A DNA stretch of 64,000 nt from NCBI GenBank assembly GCA_963701675.1, contig OY969623.1:1116001-1180000 (forward strand). Reading direction: 5' to 3'. Origin of the DNA: G963701675 sp963701675. GTDB lineage: Bacteria; Planctomycetota; Planctomycetia; Gemmatales; Gemmataceae. The translations under genes were made by a program, and so were the position numbers. How positions within the stretch are numbered: the first letter of the stretch is position 1; the number at the start of each line of letters is the position of its first letter. Below are positions 1 through 7,800 of the stretch, in pieces. The notes under the pieces are model-generated. The model searched no databases, was not told the DNA's origin, and worked only from the letters and a program-made list of their open reading frames with translations.

Positions 1-28
1 GACCAGTCAAGCACAAAATCAGAAAAAT

Positions 29-247
29 CTAGGGATTTACGGCCGTTTCGGAGTGATCCGTTGTCTTCGAACGCAGTCCTACCTGTTCTAACGAGATGGT
101 CGCCGTCGGATGTGCCGCCTTACTTTTGCAACCACAACCGCCGCATTTTCCCGTTGGTGCGCCGTCCCAGGTTCGCCACGCCTGCCGAAGCAGGTACGCC
201 GAGGCGAGGAAGACTACGGCAATGACGGCAATCAGCTGCGCTTCCAT
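29..247 (-). CDS. FeoB-associated Cys-rich membrane protein
   Basis: This is a 72-residue protein. It has one N-terminal membrane segment (about residues 4-20) followed by a cytoplasmic tail with the cluster CGGCGC at about residues 35-40. Small proteins of this layout are commonly encoded next to feoB (the FeoB-associated Cys-rich membrane protein family), where a role in Fe(II) handling or transporter assembly is supposed but not proven. It lies 67 bp downstream of feoB on the same strand and is probably the last gene of the feoA-feoB transcript. The start is an ATG at 247. The identification rests on size, the single TM, the Cys cluster and the neighbourhood. Confidence 0.8.
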   Translation of the reverse strand: MEAQLIAVIAVVFLASAYLLRQAWRTWDGAPTGKCGGCGCKSKAAHPTATISLEQVGLRSKTTDHSETAVNP

Positions 248-314
248 GAACGGCGGTCCTAAAGGGGTTCCCGTAAAATCGGGTTACTTGGCCAATGCGC
301 AGAAACAGCGAGGT

Positions 315-2588
315 TCAGGCAATTCGACTTCCCACTTGATACACCAAAAACGCAGCGATGTACGCCAGGGTAGTCATGTACACGAAGGCGAAAGCGGGCC
401 AACGCCAGCTGTTGGTTTCGCGCTTCATGACCGCAAGTGTCGACGCGCACTGGCAGCACAAGGCAAAGAACACCATGAGCGACAGCGCTACCGGAACCGT
501 GAACACTTTTCTATCCGGTTCGCCGTCCCAGGTGGCGGCCTGCAGGGCATGCGCGAGGCGCGTTTCACCCGACGGCGCCTCTTCCGCATCCGTTTCGCCA
601 ACCTGATAGATCAAGCTCAGCGTGCCGACCACGACTTCCCGCGCGGGAAAGCTGGCCAACGCCGCCATCCCCACGCGCCAATCCCAGCCCAGCGGTACAA
701 AAATCGGCTCCAGTGCCTTGCCGGCGCGTCCCAAGATGCTCTGACTCTTCCATTCGGCTTGAAGAACGTTGATTTCCTGTTGAACCGGCTCGACGGCCAA
801 CGTCAATTCCGCAATGCGAGCTTGGGCCGCTGGATCGTCGGGTGCCGATTTGAGTTCATCTATTACCTTCACACGATCTTCGATGCTTTGGCTTTTCTCG
901 TCGATAAGCACGTCGTAACTGACGCCCGTCGAATCGGTGTGCGGGAAGTAGAGCAGGGCCCACACCACGATCATGCAGGCGAGGATCAACGTTCCGGCCC
1001 GGCGGACGAACGCCCACGTGCTGTCCGCCATACGTCGAAACACCGTGGAAAGGGCGGGCCATTTGTACCCAGGCATTTCCATGATGAAAGTCGGCGTTTC
1101 GCCGCGCAACAGAGTTCGCTTCAGAAGCAGGGCCACCAGCGGCGCGAGCACGATCCCGAGCGAGTAAAGGCCGAACATGACAACGCCCGGCAACCAAATC
1201 GGATAGCCGGCCGTCAGGAAGGCGCCGATCAACAAGACATATACCGGCAGGCGGGCCGAGCAACTCATCAAAGGCGCCACCAAGATCGTGGTCAGGCGGT
1301 CGCGTCGATCTTCGATCACCCGCGTGGCCATGATTCCCGGAATCGCACACGCTACCGATGAGAGCATCGGTATGAACGATTTGCCGCTCAGTCCGCAGCT
1401 GGCCATGATCCTGTCCATGAGAAAAGCCGCGCGCGCCATGTAGCCACAATCCTCAAGGATCGCGATAAACCCGAAAAGAATAAGGATCTGCGGAAGGAAG
1501 ACCAAAACGCTTCCGACGCCTTTGATCACACCGTCGACGATCAATCCGCGTAACGGCCCAGGCGACAGCCAGCCGCCGACCAGCGCCGCAATGTTCCCTC
1601 GTGCCAGATCGACCCATTCCATGAGAGGCTTGGCCCACGTGAAGATCGATTGGAAAACCAGAAACATAATGATCAAGAAGGTCAATGTGCCCCAAACCCG
1701 GTGGGTCAAAACGGCGTCGAGGCGGTCGGTCCACGTGATGGGTCGCTTGTCAGGACGCGATATACAGCCGGTGGTAACTTTTCGAATCCAGGCGTAGCGA
1801 GTTTGCGCTTCGACGTCAGGTAGCTTGCATCCTGCCGCCGCAAGGCGTTCACGCGCAGCCAACAGCATAGCGCGGAGCGGTGGGTGTTGACGGACCAGGC
1901 GAGCTTCGGCAACTCCACCGGCGTCGATAAGTGCCCGACGAAGAATAACGGCCGGACTATCCACCGCAGCTTCAAGTTGGAATACCTCGGCGTGGAGTGC
2001 CTCCGGGAATGTCACGGTATTTGCCGGAGGTAGCCCGCCTACGGCTTCTTCGATGGTTCGGCGAAGCTCGGCGAGTCCAACGCCTTTGTTAGCTCGGATA
2101 GGGACGACGGGAACGCCGAGTTGCTGAGAAAGTCGGGCGGCATCGATCGAAATGCCGTGAACTTTCGCCACGTCGACCATATTCAGGGCGACCACGACGG
2201 GCACACCGAGTTCCAGAAGTTGCGTCGTTAGATAGAGATTGCGCTCCAGGTTGGATGCGTCAACGATGGAAACCACAGCATCAGGGCGGGTTTCGCCGGG
2301 TTGCTGACCCAGAATCAGGTCTACGGCCAGCATTTCGTCGGGGCTTCGCGCTGCGAGGCTATACGTTCCTGGAAGATCGACAATCTCGAGAGTCTTTCCT
2401 TCGACGCGCATTCGGCCGATCTTGATGTCAACCGTGACGCCAGGATAGTTGCCGACGTGCTGGCGCATGCCGGCAAGGGCGTTGAAAAGCGTGGTTTTTC
2501 CAGTGTTGGGATTTCCAACCAGAGCAATACGGACAGTGCGCGTTGGCGTTTCGACGCTTGCAGCTGACGTTACCTTGTATCCAGCCAT
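315..2588 (-). CDS. feoB: Ferrous iron transport protein B (FeoB)
   Basis: 757-residue GTP-gated Fe(II) permease of the inner membrane. The N-terminal G domain shows G1 GNPNTGKTT (about 26-34), the G2 region YPGVTVD, G3 DLPGTYSL, G4 NMVD and a G5-like segment RANKGVGL. The G domain is followed by a linker and a polytopic C-terminal half with the two Gate-type segments, e.g. the stretch around ILEDCGYMARAAFLMDR. The length is typical of FeoB. The ATG start is 4 bp downstream of the feoA stop, so the two are co-transcribed, and a Fur-like palindrome precedes feoA. A soluble helical insertion (about residues 575-640) between membrane segments is a normal variation. Function follows from family membership; iron uptake in this organism is inferred. 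Confidence 0.97.
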   Translation of the reverse strand: MAGYKVTSAASVETPTRTVRIALVGNPNTGKTTLFNALAGMRQHVGNYPGVTVDIKIGRMRVEGKTLEIVDLPGTYSLAARSPDEMLAVDLILGQQPGETRPDAVVSIVDASNLERNLYLTTQLLELGVPVVVALNMVDVAKVHGISIDAARLSQQLGVPVVPIRANKGVGLAELRRTIEEAVGGLPPANTVTFPEALHAEVFQLEAAVDSPAVILRRALIDAGGVAEARLVRQHPPLRAMLLAARERLAAAGCKLPDVEAQTRYAWIRKVTTGCISRPDKRPITWTDRLDAVLTHRVWGTLTFLIIMFLVFQSIFTWAKPLMEWVDLARGNIAALVGGWLSPGPLRGLIVDGVIKGVGSVLVFLPQILILFGFIAILEDCGYMARAAFLMDRIMASCGLSGKSFIPMLSSVACAIPGIMATRVIEDRRDRLTTILVAPLMSCSARLPVYVLLIGAFLTAGYPIWLPGVVMFGLYSLGIVLAPLVALLLKRTLLRGETPTFIMEMPGYKWPALSTVFRRMADSTWAFVRRAGTLILACMIVVWALLYFPHTDSTGVSYDVLIDEKSQSIEDRVKVIDELKSAPDDPAAQARIAELTLAVEPVQQEINVLQAEWKSQSILGRAGKALEPIFVPLGWDWRVGMAALASFPAREVVVGTLSLIYQVGETDAEEAPSGETRLAHALQAATWDGEPDRKVFTVPVALSLMVFFALCCQCASTLAVMKRETNSWRWPAFAFVYMTTLAYIAAFLVYQVGSRIA

Positions 2589-2592
2589 ACGT

Positions 2593-2832
2593 TTAGCGCT
2601 CGCGGCTCAGCTTTTCGACAACAATCAACGCCGCTTCGCTGCGACGAAGGCTTAACCGATAATCGCGGATGCGGATCTCGATCGGATCACCCAGAGGAGC
2701 GACACGCGTCAATTCAATCGTCTCACCCTCGAGAATCCCCATTTCGAGCAGACGTTGCCCGATGGTCGCATTGCCCGCAACGGATGCGATCCGAGCGCAT
2801 TCCCCGACGGCGAGTGAGGCAAGCGGTACCAT
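2593..2832 (-). CDS. feoA: Ferrous iron transport protein A (FeoA)
   Basis: 79-residue cytoplasmic SH3-like FeoA protein. It shows the family signatures SLAVGECARI at the N-terminus, LLEMGILEGETIELTR in the middle and PIEIRIRDYRLSLRRSEA towards the C-terminus. FeoA binds FeoB and modulates its activity. I chose the ATG at 2832, which has a GAGG about 9 bases upstream; a TTG one codon earlier is possible. It is the first gene of the feoA-feoB-Cys-rich operon, and a 19-bp palindrome that resembles a Fur box lies about 20 bp upstream of the start. Confidence 0.93.
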   Translation of the reverse strand: MVPLASLAVGECARIASVAGNATIGQRLLEMGILEGETIELTRVAPLGDPIEIRIRDYRLSLRRSEAALIVVEKLSRER

Positions 2833-2851
2833 CAAGCCAAGCCTCGGTCTT

Positions 2852-2870
2852 ATTGAGACTGAATCTCAAT
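2852..2870 (-). promoter_or_regulatory. Fur-like operator upstream of feoA
   Basis: The sequence ATTGAGACTGAATCTCAAT is a perfect 7-bp inverted repeat with a 5-bp spacer. Aligned to the 7-1-7 Fur consensus TGATAATNATTATCA, its core TGAGACTGAATCTCA matches 11 of 14 fixed positions. It lies 20 bp upstream of the feoA start, where binding would block transcription of the feo operon. Iron-dependent repression is inferred; a DtxR-type regulator cannot be excluded from sequence alone. Confidence 0.7.
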
Positions 2871-2922
2871 TTAAGGTAAACCGCTCCGCTGTCAAGCATT
2901 AACGCCGAAAACGGGATCGAGA

Positions 2923-3609
2923 TTAGAAAAGCGAAATCTCGCTGACAGAAATGTTGCCGCTGAAACAGACTTCGACGTCGCTGCCGGCCTGACGTTGACG
3001 CTGGTGATAATCACCGTTGTAGAAGAGTTCCTCGCCCTCGTGGCGGAAGCTTAGTGGAAGCGGCGTGGAATCGAGCGCGCAAAAAACGACCGTCGGCGCC
3101 GGAGCGTCGGGTTCCAGATGCGGCAGGTTAACATTCCAGAGTGTGCCGCGTTTTCGTGGCCTCGCAATGAGGTCTAAAAGCACCGGAGTTATCCAATCCG
3201 TTGCCCGTTTCCAATCGACGTTCTGCCCGCGCCGCCGGTACTGAGACACGGCAATTCCAGCCCAGCCGTGCAACACGGCCTCGCGCACCGCGGCGACCGT
3301 GCCGGAGTGCCACACGTCGGCGCCGAGGTTGCCGCCCGCGTTGATTCCCGACAGCACCCACGCCGTCTCCGGCGCCAGGCGGTTTAATGCCACACGAACG
3401 CAGTCGGCCGGTGTGCCGGATACGGAAAAACGGTCCGCTGCCCGTTGTTCGATGCGAATCGGACCGTCGGTCGTTACCTGATGGCTGCACCCCGATAAGC
3501 CATCCAAAGGCGCCACCATGAGTGGTTGGCCAATGGCTTGTGCGGCCGCGAAGAGCGCATCGATTCCGGGTGCGTCGATGCCGTCATCGTTGGTTACGAG
3601 TAGTTTCAT
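2923..3609 (-). CDS. surE: 5'/3'-nucleotidase SurE
   Basis: 228-residue SurE-family nucleoside monophosphate phosphatase. The metal-binding N-terminus LVTNDDGIDAPGI (residues 4-16) contains the DD pair. GTPADCV and SGINAGGNLGADVWHSGTV carry further conserved active-site residues. The enzyme dephosphorylates nucleoside 5'- and 3'-monophosphates in the cytoplasm. It begins 5 bp after the stop of the PQQ-like propeller gene and is the last gene of a three-gene transcript (DUF1571, PQQ-like, surE). The ATG at 3609 gives the canonical family start MKLLVTNDDG. Confidence 0.95.
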   Translation of the reverse strand: MKLLVTNDDGIDAPGIDALFAAAQAIGQPLMVAPLDGLSGCSHQVTTDGPIRIEQRAADRFSVSGTPADCVRVALNRLAPETAWVLSGINAGGNLGADVWHSGTVAAVREAVLHGWAGIAVSQYRRRGQNVDWKRATDWITPVLLDLIARPRKRGTLWNVNLPHLEPDAPAPTVVFCALDSTPLPLSFRHEGEELFYNGDYHQRQRQAGSDVEVCFSGNISVSEISLF

Positions 3610-3614
3610 TGAAC

Positions 3615-5210
3615 TCAGGGATTGGATGCCGTCAAATCATAGCAGGCCATTTCATCGGCGTTTCGGACGTAGGCTCGACCGCCGGCGAGCGCGGGTGGGT
3701 TCCACGTCTTCGCTCCTTCCAGGGCGGCGATGCTTCCCAATTCTCGATGGCCTTCCGGACTCGCCTCGACGAGAACGAGTTTTCCGCGTTCAGAGAGCAC
3801 CACGAGTAGGTCCCCGGAAAGCAGAAGTTGTCCGTGATCGTAGCGGCCATCACGCCATTTCTGTTGTCCGGTGGTAGCGTCAATGCAGGCGAGGATGCCT
3901 TCATCCAAGCCGTAGATGTGGCCGTCGTAGTAAACCGGACTGGTGAACTTGCACCGCATCTTTACGTTCTGAAAAACGACCTTCACCGCCCACGCGCCGT
4001 TCGATTCAGAGACATGCAACATCGCACAACCCATGCCGTAACCCGCTGAGATGAACACGCGATCGCCGTCCAGAATCAACGGTTGCGCCACGTTGATCCC
4101 ATAATCCGTCGGCCAAGGGTGGGACCAAAGTTCATCACCGCGGGCCGGATCATAGGCGGCGATCCTTACGCTGTCGAAAAGTAACAGTTGGCGATGGCCG
4201 CCGAGCGTAGCCAGCATCGGTGAACTGTAACCGGCCGAGGTGTCACCCGCAGTCCAAACAATGTCTCCCGACTTGCGCTCGACGGCGACGACGGCACGGC
4301 CTCGTTTCGACGACGTCTGTGCGCCGGGATTGACGACAACCAGGTTGTCGAACACCAACGGTGAGCCGCTCATTCCCCAGCGAACGTTTTCATTGCCCTC
4401 CAAAATGTAGGTCGACCAACGGAGTTTTCCAGTCGGAAGATCGAGGCAAACGAGTCTTCCGGTCGCGCCGAGCGAAAAAACCTCCCCACCCGAGATGGTT
4501 GGCGTGGCACGTGGTCCTTCGCCTCCCATTGCTTCGTTGAACCGAGCAACGTAGGCATGTCGCCAGCGTTCTATGCCGGTCGCGGTGTCGTAACAAACCA
4601 CCGCCTCTTGGTCGCCGCGCTGCTCGATGGTTACGGCGGCGTTGCCGGCAACAGCGAATTGAGCGTATCCGCCGCCAACGGGCTGCTTCCAGAGACAACG
4701 CGGCGGGTTGGTGGCCCAATCGCGGTTCAACGGCGGTCCGGTAACGATGCCGTCACGGTTGCGGCCCCGATACTCAGGAAAGTCGAGCGACACGTCGACG
4801 GCGGGCGTCCAGGCCGGGGCCGGACCGAATTCCGTCTGTGCTTGGCGATGAGACTCCAACGCTTGTTGCCGTTTGTCGCCGAAGCGTGTGCGGAGCACGA
4901 TCCCCATGTCGCCGGTGCACTCGAGGCCTTTGATCGTTACGGCACAGATGCCGGCGACGAGACAACCGGCCACGAGAAACCAGCGGCGGTAATTCGAAAC
5001 CCACACTCCCCATGCCCAAAACAAGAAGACGCCGACGACGATGGCAACTTGCGTACCGAATCTTCGGCTGGCAGTAACCAGGTTATTGTCGGGCCACGCC
5101 CAAAGTCCGGCGATGTAGACGGCCGGGATTACGACGATGAGCCACGGAAGCCAGGTTTTCCGAAAGGTGTGCTTGGGCGCGTCGCGTAGAACGCCGTTGC
5201 TTGACATCAT
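3615..5210 (-). CDS. Membrane-anchored PQQ-like beta-propeller protein
   Basis: 531 residues. Three hydrophobic segments lie near the N-terminus (about 20-38, 53-70 and 76-92). They are followed by an exported region with repeated PQQ-like propeller blades; examples are the segments ending in ATGIERWRH, PTGKLRWS, KSGDIVWTAG and TTGQQKWRDG. This is the BamB/PQQ-like repeat fold, with no catalytic residues that identify a dehydrogenase, so no enzymatic activity is assigned. In planctomycetes such proteins are abundant and mostly uncharacterised. It lies between a DUF1571 gene (18 bp gap) and surE (5 bp gap) in one operon. Two adjacent ATG codons are possible starts; the first is used. Confidence 0.85.
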   Translation of the reverse strand: MMSSNGVLRDAPKHTFRKTWLPWLIVVIPAVYIAGLWAWPDNNLVTASRRFGTQVAIVVGVFLFWAWGVWVSNYRRWFLVAGCLVAGICAVTIKGLECTGDMGIVLRTRFGDKRQQALESHRQAQTEFGPAPAWTPAVDVSLDFPEYRGRNRDGIVTGPPLNRDWATNPPRCLWKQPVGGGYAQFAVAGNAAVTIEQRGDQEAVVCYDTATGIERWRHAYVARFNEAMGGEGPRATPTISGGEVFSLGATGRLVCLDLPTGKLRWSTYILEGNENVRWGMSGSPLVFDNLVVVNPGAQTSSKRGRAVVAVERKSGDIVWTAGDTSAGYSSPMLATLGGHRQLLLFDSVRIAAYDPARGDELWSHPWPTDYGINVAQPLILDGDRVFISAGYGMGCAMLHVSESNGAWAVKVVFQNVKMRCKFTSPVYYDGHIYGLDEGILACIDATTGQQKWRDGRYDHGQLLLSGDLLVVLSERGKLVLVEASPEGHRELGSIAALEGAKTWNPPALAGGRAYVRNADEMACYDLTASNP

Positions 5211-5228
5211 TCCGCCGCTTGCTTAGCG

Positions 5229-6083
5229 CTATTTGGGCGTCAGGGCGGCCCGGGTGAACTGATCCGCATCAAATTCAGGATTGAGCTTGATGTCTCGGTA
5301 GTAATATTCCCCGATCAAGTCGCCGTTCTTGCTCGTGGCGCGGGACCCGACGAACAAGAGTGTTTCGGTGTCGACGTAGACCGTGTGCTCCATGACGCCA
5401 TCGTTTTCCGGCGATGCACATACCCGGTGAAGGTGATAACAGGTCCGGTTTCCGGCCATGGGCACCTTTGCGATGCCCTTGTATTGGACCTTTAGCGTCC
5501 CCTTGTCTTTCGCAGCTTTCCAAGACACCTGAACACGTTCCATCGATTTCTTCAGGCCGAATTGATCGAGCGTGTACCGTCCGGATTGCTTGGCATCGTC
5601 TCCGGCAACGTCGCGTTCGGCTACGTCACCCACTGCCACGCGGCGAATAGCGCCGTTCGGTCGGACCAGGAGCTTGTTCCCGTTTTCGCCTTCGACGTAG
5701 AGAGTGCGCTCGGCCAAGCGGGCGCCGTTACGCCAATTCATGAACACGCTGTGAGGGCTCTCAAGGAAGGCGACTTCGATTTCCTCCGGCTTGTTCATTC
5801 TGCCGCCGATTCGTTCCTGTTTGTGGAAGATGGCGCGGTAGCCCTTAACTTCTTTGCGATACCGGTCCAGGCATTTCTCCAGGAATGCGACCGCGTCCGT
5901 CTTGGCCAGTTTCTCCAGCTCGTCAGCGCCGGCGACGGTGTCGGCACTAACTAATTCGGGCGCCGCACCCGCGTCGGCATAGATGGACGGCTGCTCGCCG
6001 GCCGAAAGATTGGCGTGAACCACGTAGCCTACCAACGGCAACAACACCAGGCACGGTGCGACCGGAAACAGTATTCGTTTCAT
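5229..6083 (-). CDS. DUF1571 domain-containing secreted protein
   Basis: 284 residues with a signal peptide (residues 1-25, ending near VHANLSAG). The mature part matches the DUF1571 layout: a helical start VAFLEKCLDRYRKEVKGYRAIFHKQERIGG, then a beta-rich LolA-like region with ESPHSVFMNW and a C-terminal YYYRDIKLNPEFDADQF. The fold resembles lipoprotein-carrier LolA-type proteins, but its function is unknown. It is the first gene of the operon with the PQQ-like protein and surE. The start is an ATG at 6083. Confidence 0.85.
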   Translation of the reverse strand: MKRILFPVAPCLVLLPLVGYVVHANLSAGEQPSIYADAGAAPELVSADTVAGADELEKLAKTDAVAFLEKCLDRYRKEVKGYRAIFHKQERIGGRMNKPEEIEVAFLESPHSVFMNWRNGARLAERTLYVEGENGNKLLVRPNGAIRRVAVGDVAERDVAGDDAKQSGRYTLDQFGLKKSMERVQVSWKAAKDKGTLKVQYKGIAKVPMAGNRTCYHLHRVCASPENDGVMEHTVYVDTETLLFVGSRATSKNGDLIGEYYYRDIKLNPEFDADQFTRAALTPK

Positions 6084-6140
6084 ATGCCACGGTTCTCCTT
6101 ACACGCCACGTCTCGGAATTCCTGTTCATATTCTAGGGCA

Positions 6141-6199
6141 CCGTAGCCGAATTCGCCAGAATTCGGGCGGGCCCCGAACTCTGGCGAGTTCGGCTACGG
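6141..6199. repeat. 59-bp imperfect inverted repeat (CCGTAGCCGAA type)
   Basis: The left arm starts CCGTAGCCGAATTCGCCAGA and the right arm ends TCTGGCGAGTTCGGCTACGG. The arms pair over about 27 bp with two or three T/C differences that still allow G-U pairing in RNA. The centre is GGCGGGCC. It sits in the 256-bp gap between the DUF1501 gene and the DUF1571 operon, has no T-tract, and is probably a dispersed hairpin element rather than a standard terminator. No second copy is present in this window. Confidence 0.75.
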
Positions 6200-6339
6200 G
6201 AATGGAGCGGTGAAAGTATCATCGGCCGCCACTCGTAGTGACGGCCATCTTTGATATGGTAGGCCGCGCGTTTTCGGCAAATTCTTCGGTTTGATCCGGC
6301 TGGTCGGTGCGTTTTACCGAATGTGAAGCGAGAATCTTA

Positions 6340-7800
6340 CTACGCCAGAAGGTCTCGAACCACGTTCCCATGCACGTCCGTGAGGCGGTAATACCTGCCC
6401 TGAAACTTGAAGGTCAGACGCGTATGGTCGATGCCTAGCAGATGGAGGAGTGTCGCCTGCCAGTCGTGGACGTGCACGGGGTCCTTCACCACGTTATAGC
6501 AGTAATCATCCGTCTCACCGTAAGTCATGCCGGGCTTCATGCCGCCGCCCGCCATCCAGATAGTAAAGCAACGCGGATGGTGATCTCGGCCGTGAACTTT
6601 CGCATTATTCATTTCGCCCTGGACAAAGACCGTCCGCCCGAATTCGCCGCCCCAAATGACGAGCGTGTCGTCAAGCAAGCCGCGCTGTTTCAGGTCCTTG
6701 ATGAGGGCGGCGGAGGGTTGGTCGGTATCGCGGCATTGGATCTCGAGTTGTGTCGGCAGATTGTTGTGTTGGTCCCAGCCGGCGTGGATGAGCTGGATAA
6801 AACGCACTCCACGCTCCGCGAGTCGTCGCGCGATTAGGCAGTTCCGGGCGAACGACCCGCGTGTTTCGACGTCGGGCCCGTACATTTTCAACACATGCTC
6901 CGGCTCATCGCTCAGGTCGGTCAACTCCGGCACCGACGTTTGCATGCGATACGCCATTTCGTACTGGGAGATCCGCGTGTGAATCTCTGGATCACCCGTT
7001 TCTTGTGCTTTCAACTCGTTAAGCCGGGAGAGGTCGTCGAGTAATCCACGGCGTACTTCTGCGCTCATGCCGTCAGGATTGGAAAGATAAAGCACCGGGT
7101 CACCGGTCGGCCGAAAGCGAACTCCCTGAAACTTCGAAGGGAGAAAGCCGCTGCCCCAGTAGTAGTCGTAGAAGATCTGTCCGCACGATGCTTCCTTGTC
7201 GCGCGATGTCATGACCACAAATGTGGGAAGATTGTGGTTGAGGCTGCCGAGCCCGTAGGAAAGCCATGCTCCAATGCTGGGCCTCCCCGGCATTTCTGAA
7301 CCGGTGAGGAACAGAGTCATCGCCGGCGCATGGTTGATCGCCTCGGTGTGCATGGACTTGATAAAACAAAGCTCGTCGGCAACTGATGCCATGTGCGGCA
7401 GAAAATCAGACAACCAGGCGCCACTTTTCCCGTACTGTTTGAAGCCGCTGATGGCGGGCAGCACCGGTCGCGTTTTCTGACCGGAGGTCATGGTGGTCAG
7501 GCGCTGGCCCATGTGAACCGACGCCGGTAACTCTTCGCCACGGCGTTTGGTGAGCGAGGGCTTGTAGTCGAAAAGGTCAACGTGCGACGGGGCGCCACCC
7601 TGCATGAGATAAATGACGCGCTTGGCTTTGGGCATGAAATGCGAAGCTTCCGAAGTTCCTGACGCGCCGCGAAGTTCATCACCCAACAGCGTCGCCAATG
7701 CCGCCGCGCCAATGCCGACGGCGGAACGACCGAAAAGCTGGCGGCGGTTCAGAAGGACGGAATGTTCGTCAATGGGATACATTAGTTCTTGTGGTGTCAT
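6340..7800 (-). CDS. DUF1501 domain-containing Tat-exported protein
   Basis: 486 residues starting at the ATG at 7800. A twin-arginine signal with RRQLFG at residues 19-24 is followed by a hydrophobic stretch. The body is a DUF1501 (alkaline-phosphatase-superfamily-like) domain; recognisable segments are RVIYLMQGGAPSHVDLFDYKP, WLSDFLPHMASVADELCFI, GWDQHNN and VIWGGEFGRT, the last typical of the family's metal-site region. The stop of the upstream PSD1 gene and this start share one base (TGATG), so the two are translationally coupled. DUF1501 plus DUF1549/DUF1553 pairs are a planctomycete hallmark and are thought to act on sulfated or complex polysaccharides, but the biochemical role is unproven. 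Confidence 0.92.
   Translation of the reverse strand: MTPQELMYPIDEHSVLLNRRQLFGRSAVGIGAAALATLLGDELRGASGTSEASHFMPKAKRVIYLMQGGAPSHVDLFDYKPSLTKRRGEELPASVHMGQRLTTMTSGQKTRPVLPAISGFKQYGKSGAWLSDFLPHMASVADELCFIKSMHTEAINHAPAMTLFLTGSEMPGRPSIGAWLSYGLGSLNHNLPTFVVMTSRDKEASCGQIFYDYYWGSGFLPSKFQGVRFRPTGDPVLYLSNPDGMSAEVRRGLLDDLSRLNELKAQETGDPEIHTRISQYEMAYRMQTSVPELTDLSDEPEHVLKMYGPDVETRGSFARNCLIARRLAERGVRFIQLIHAGWDQHNNLPTQLEIQCRDTDQPSAALIKDLKQRGLLDDTLVIWGGEFGRTVFVQGEMNNAKVHGRDHHPRCFTIWMAGGGMKPGMTYGETDDYCYNVVKDPVHVHDWQATLLHLLGIDHTRLTFKFQGRYYRLTDVHGNVVRDLLA

Noticed and set aside
96..1361. Long plus-strand open frame opposite feoB
   Set aside because: Antisense shadow of a well-supported feoB; composition is Arg/His-rich with no domain, typical of GC-rich third-frame reading.
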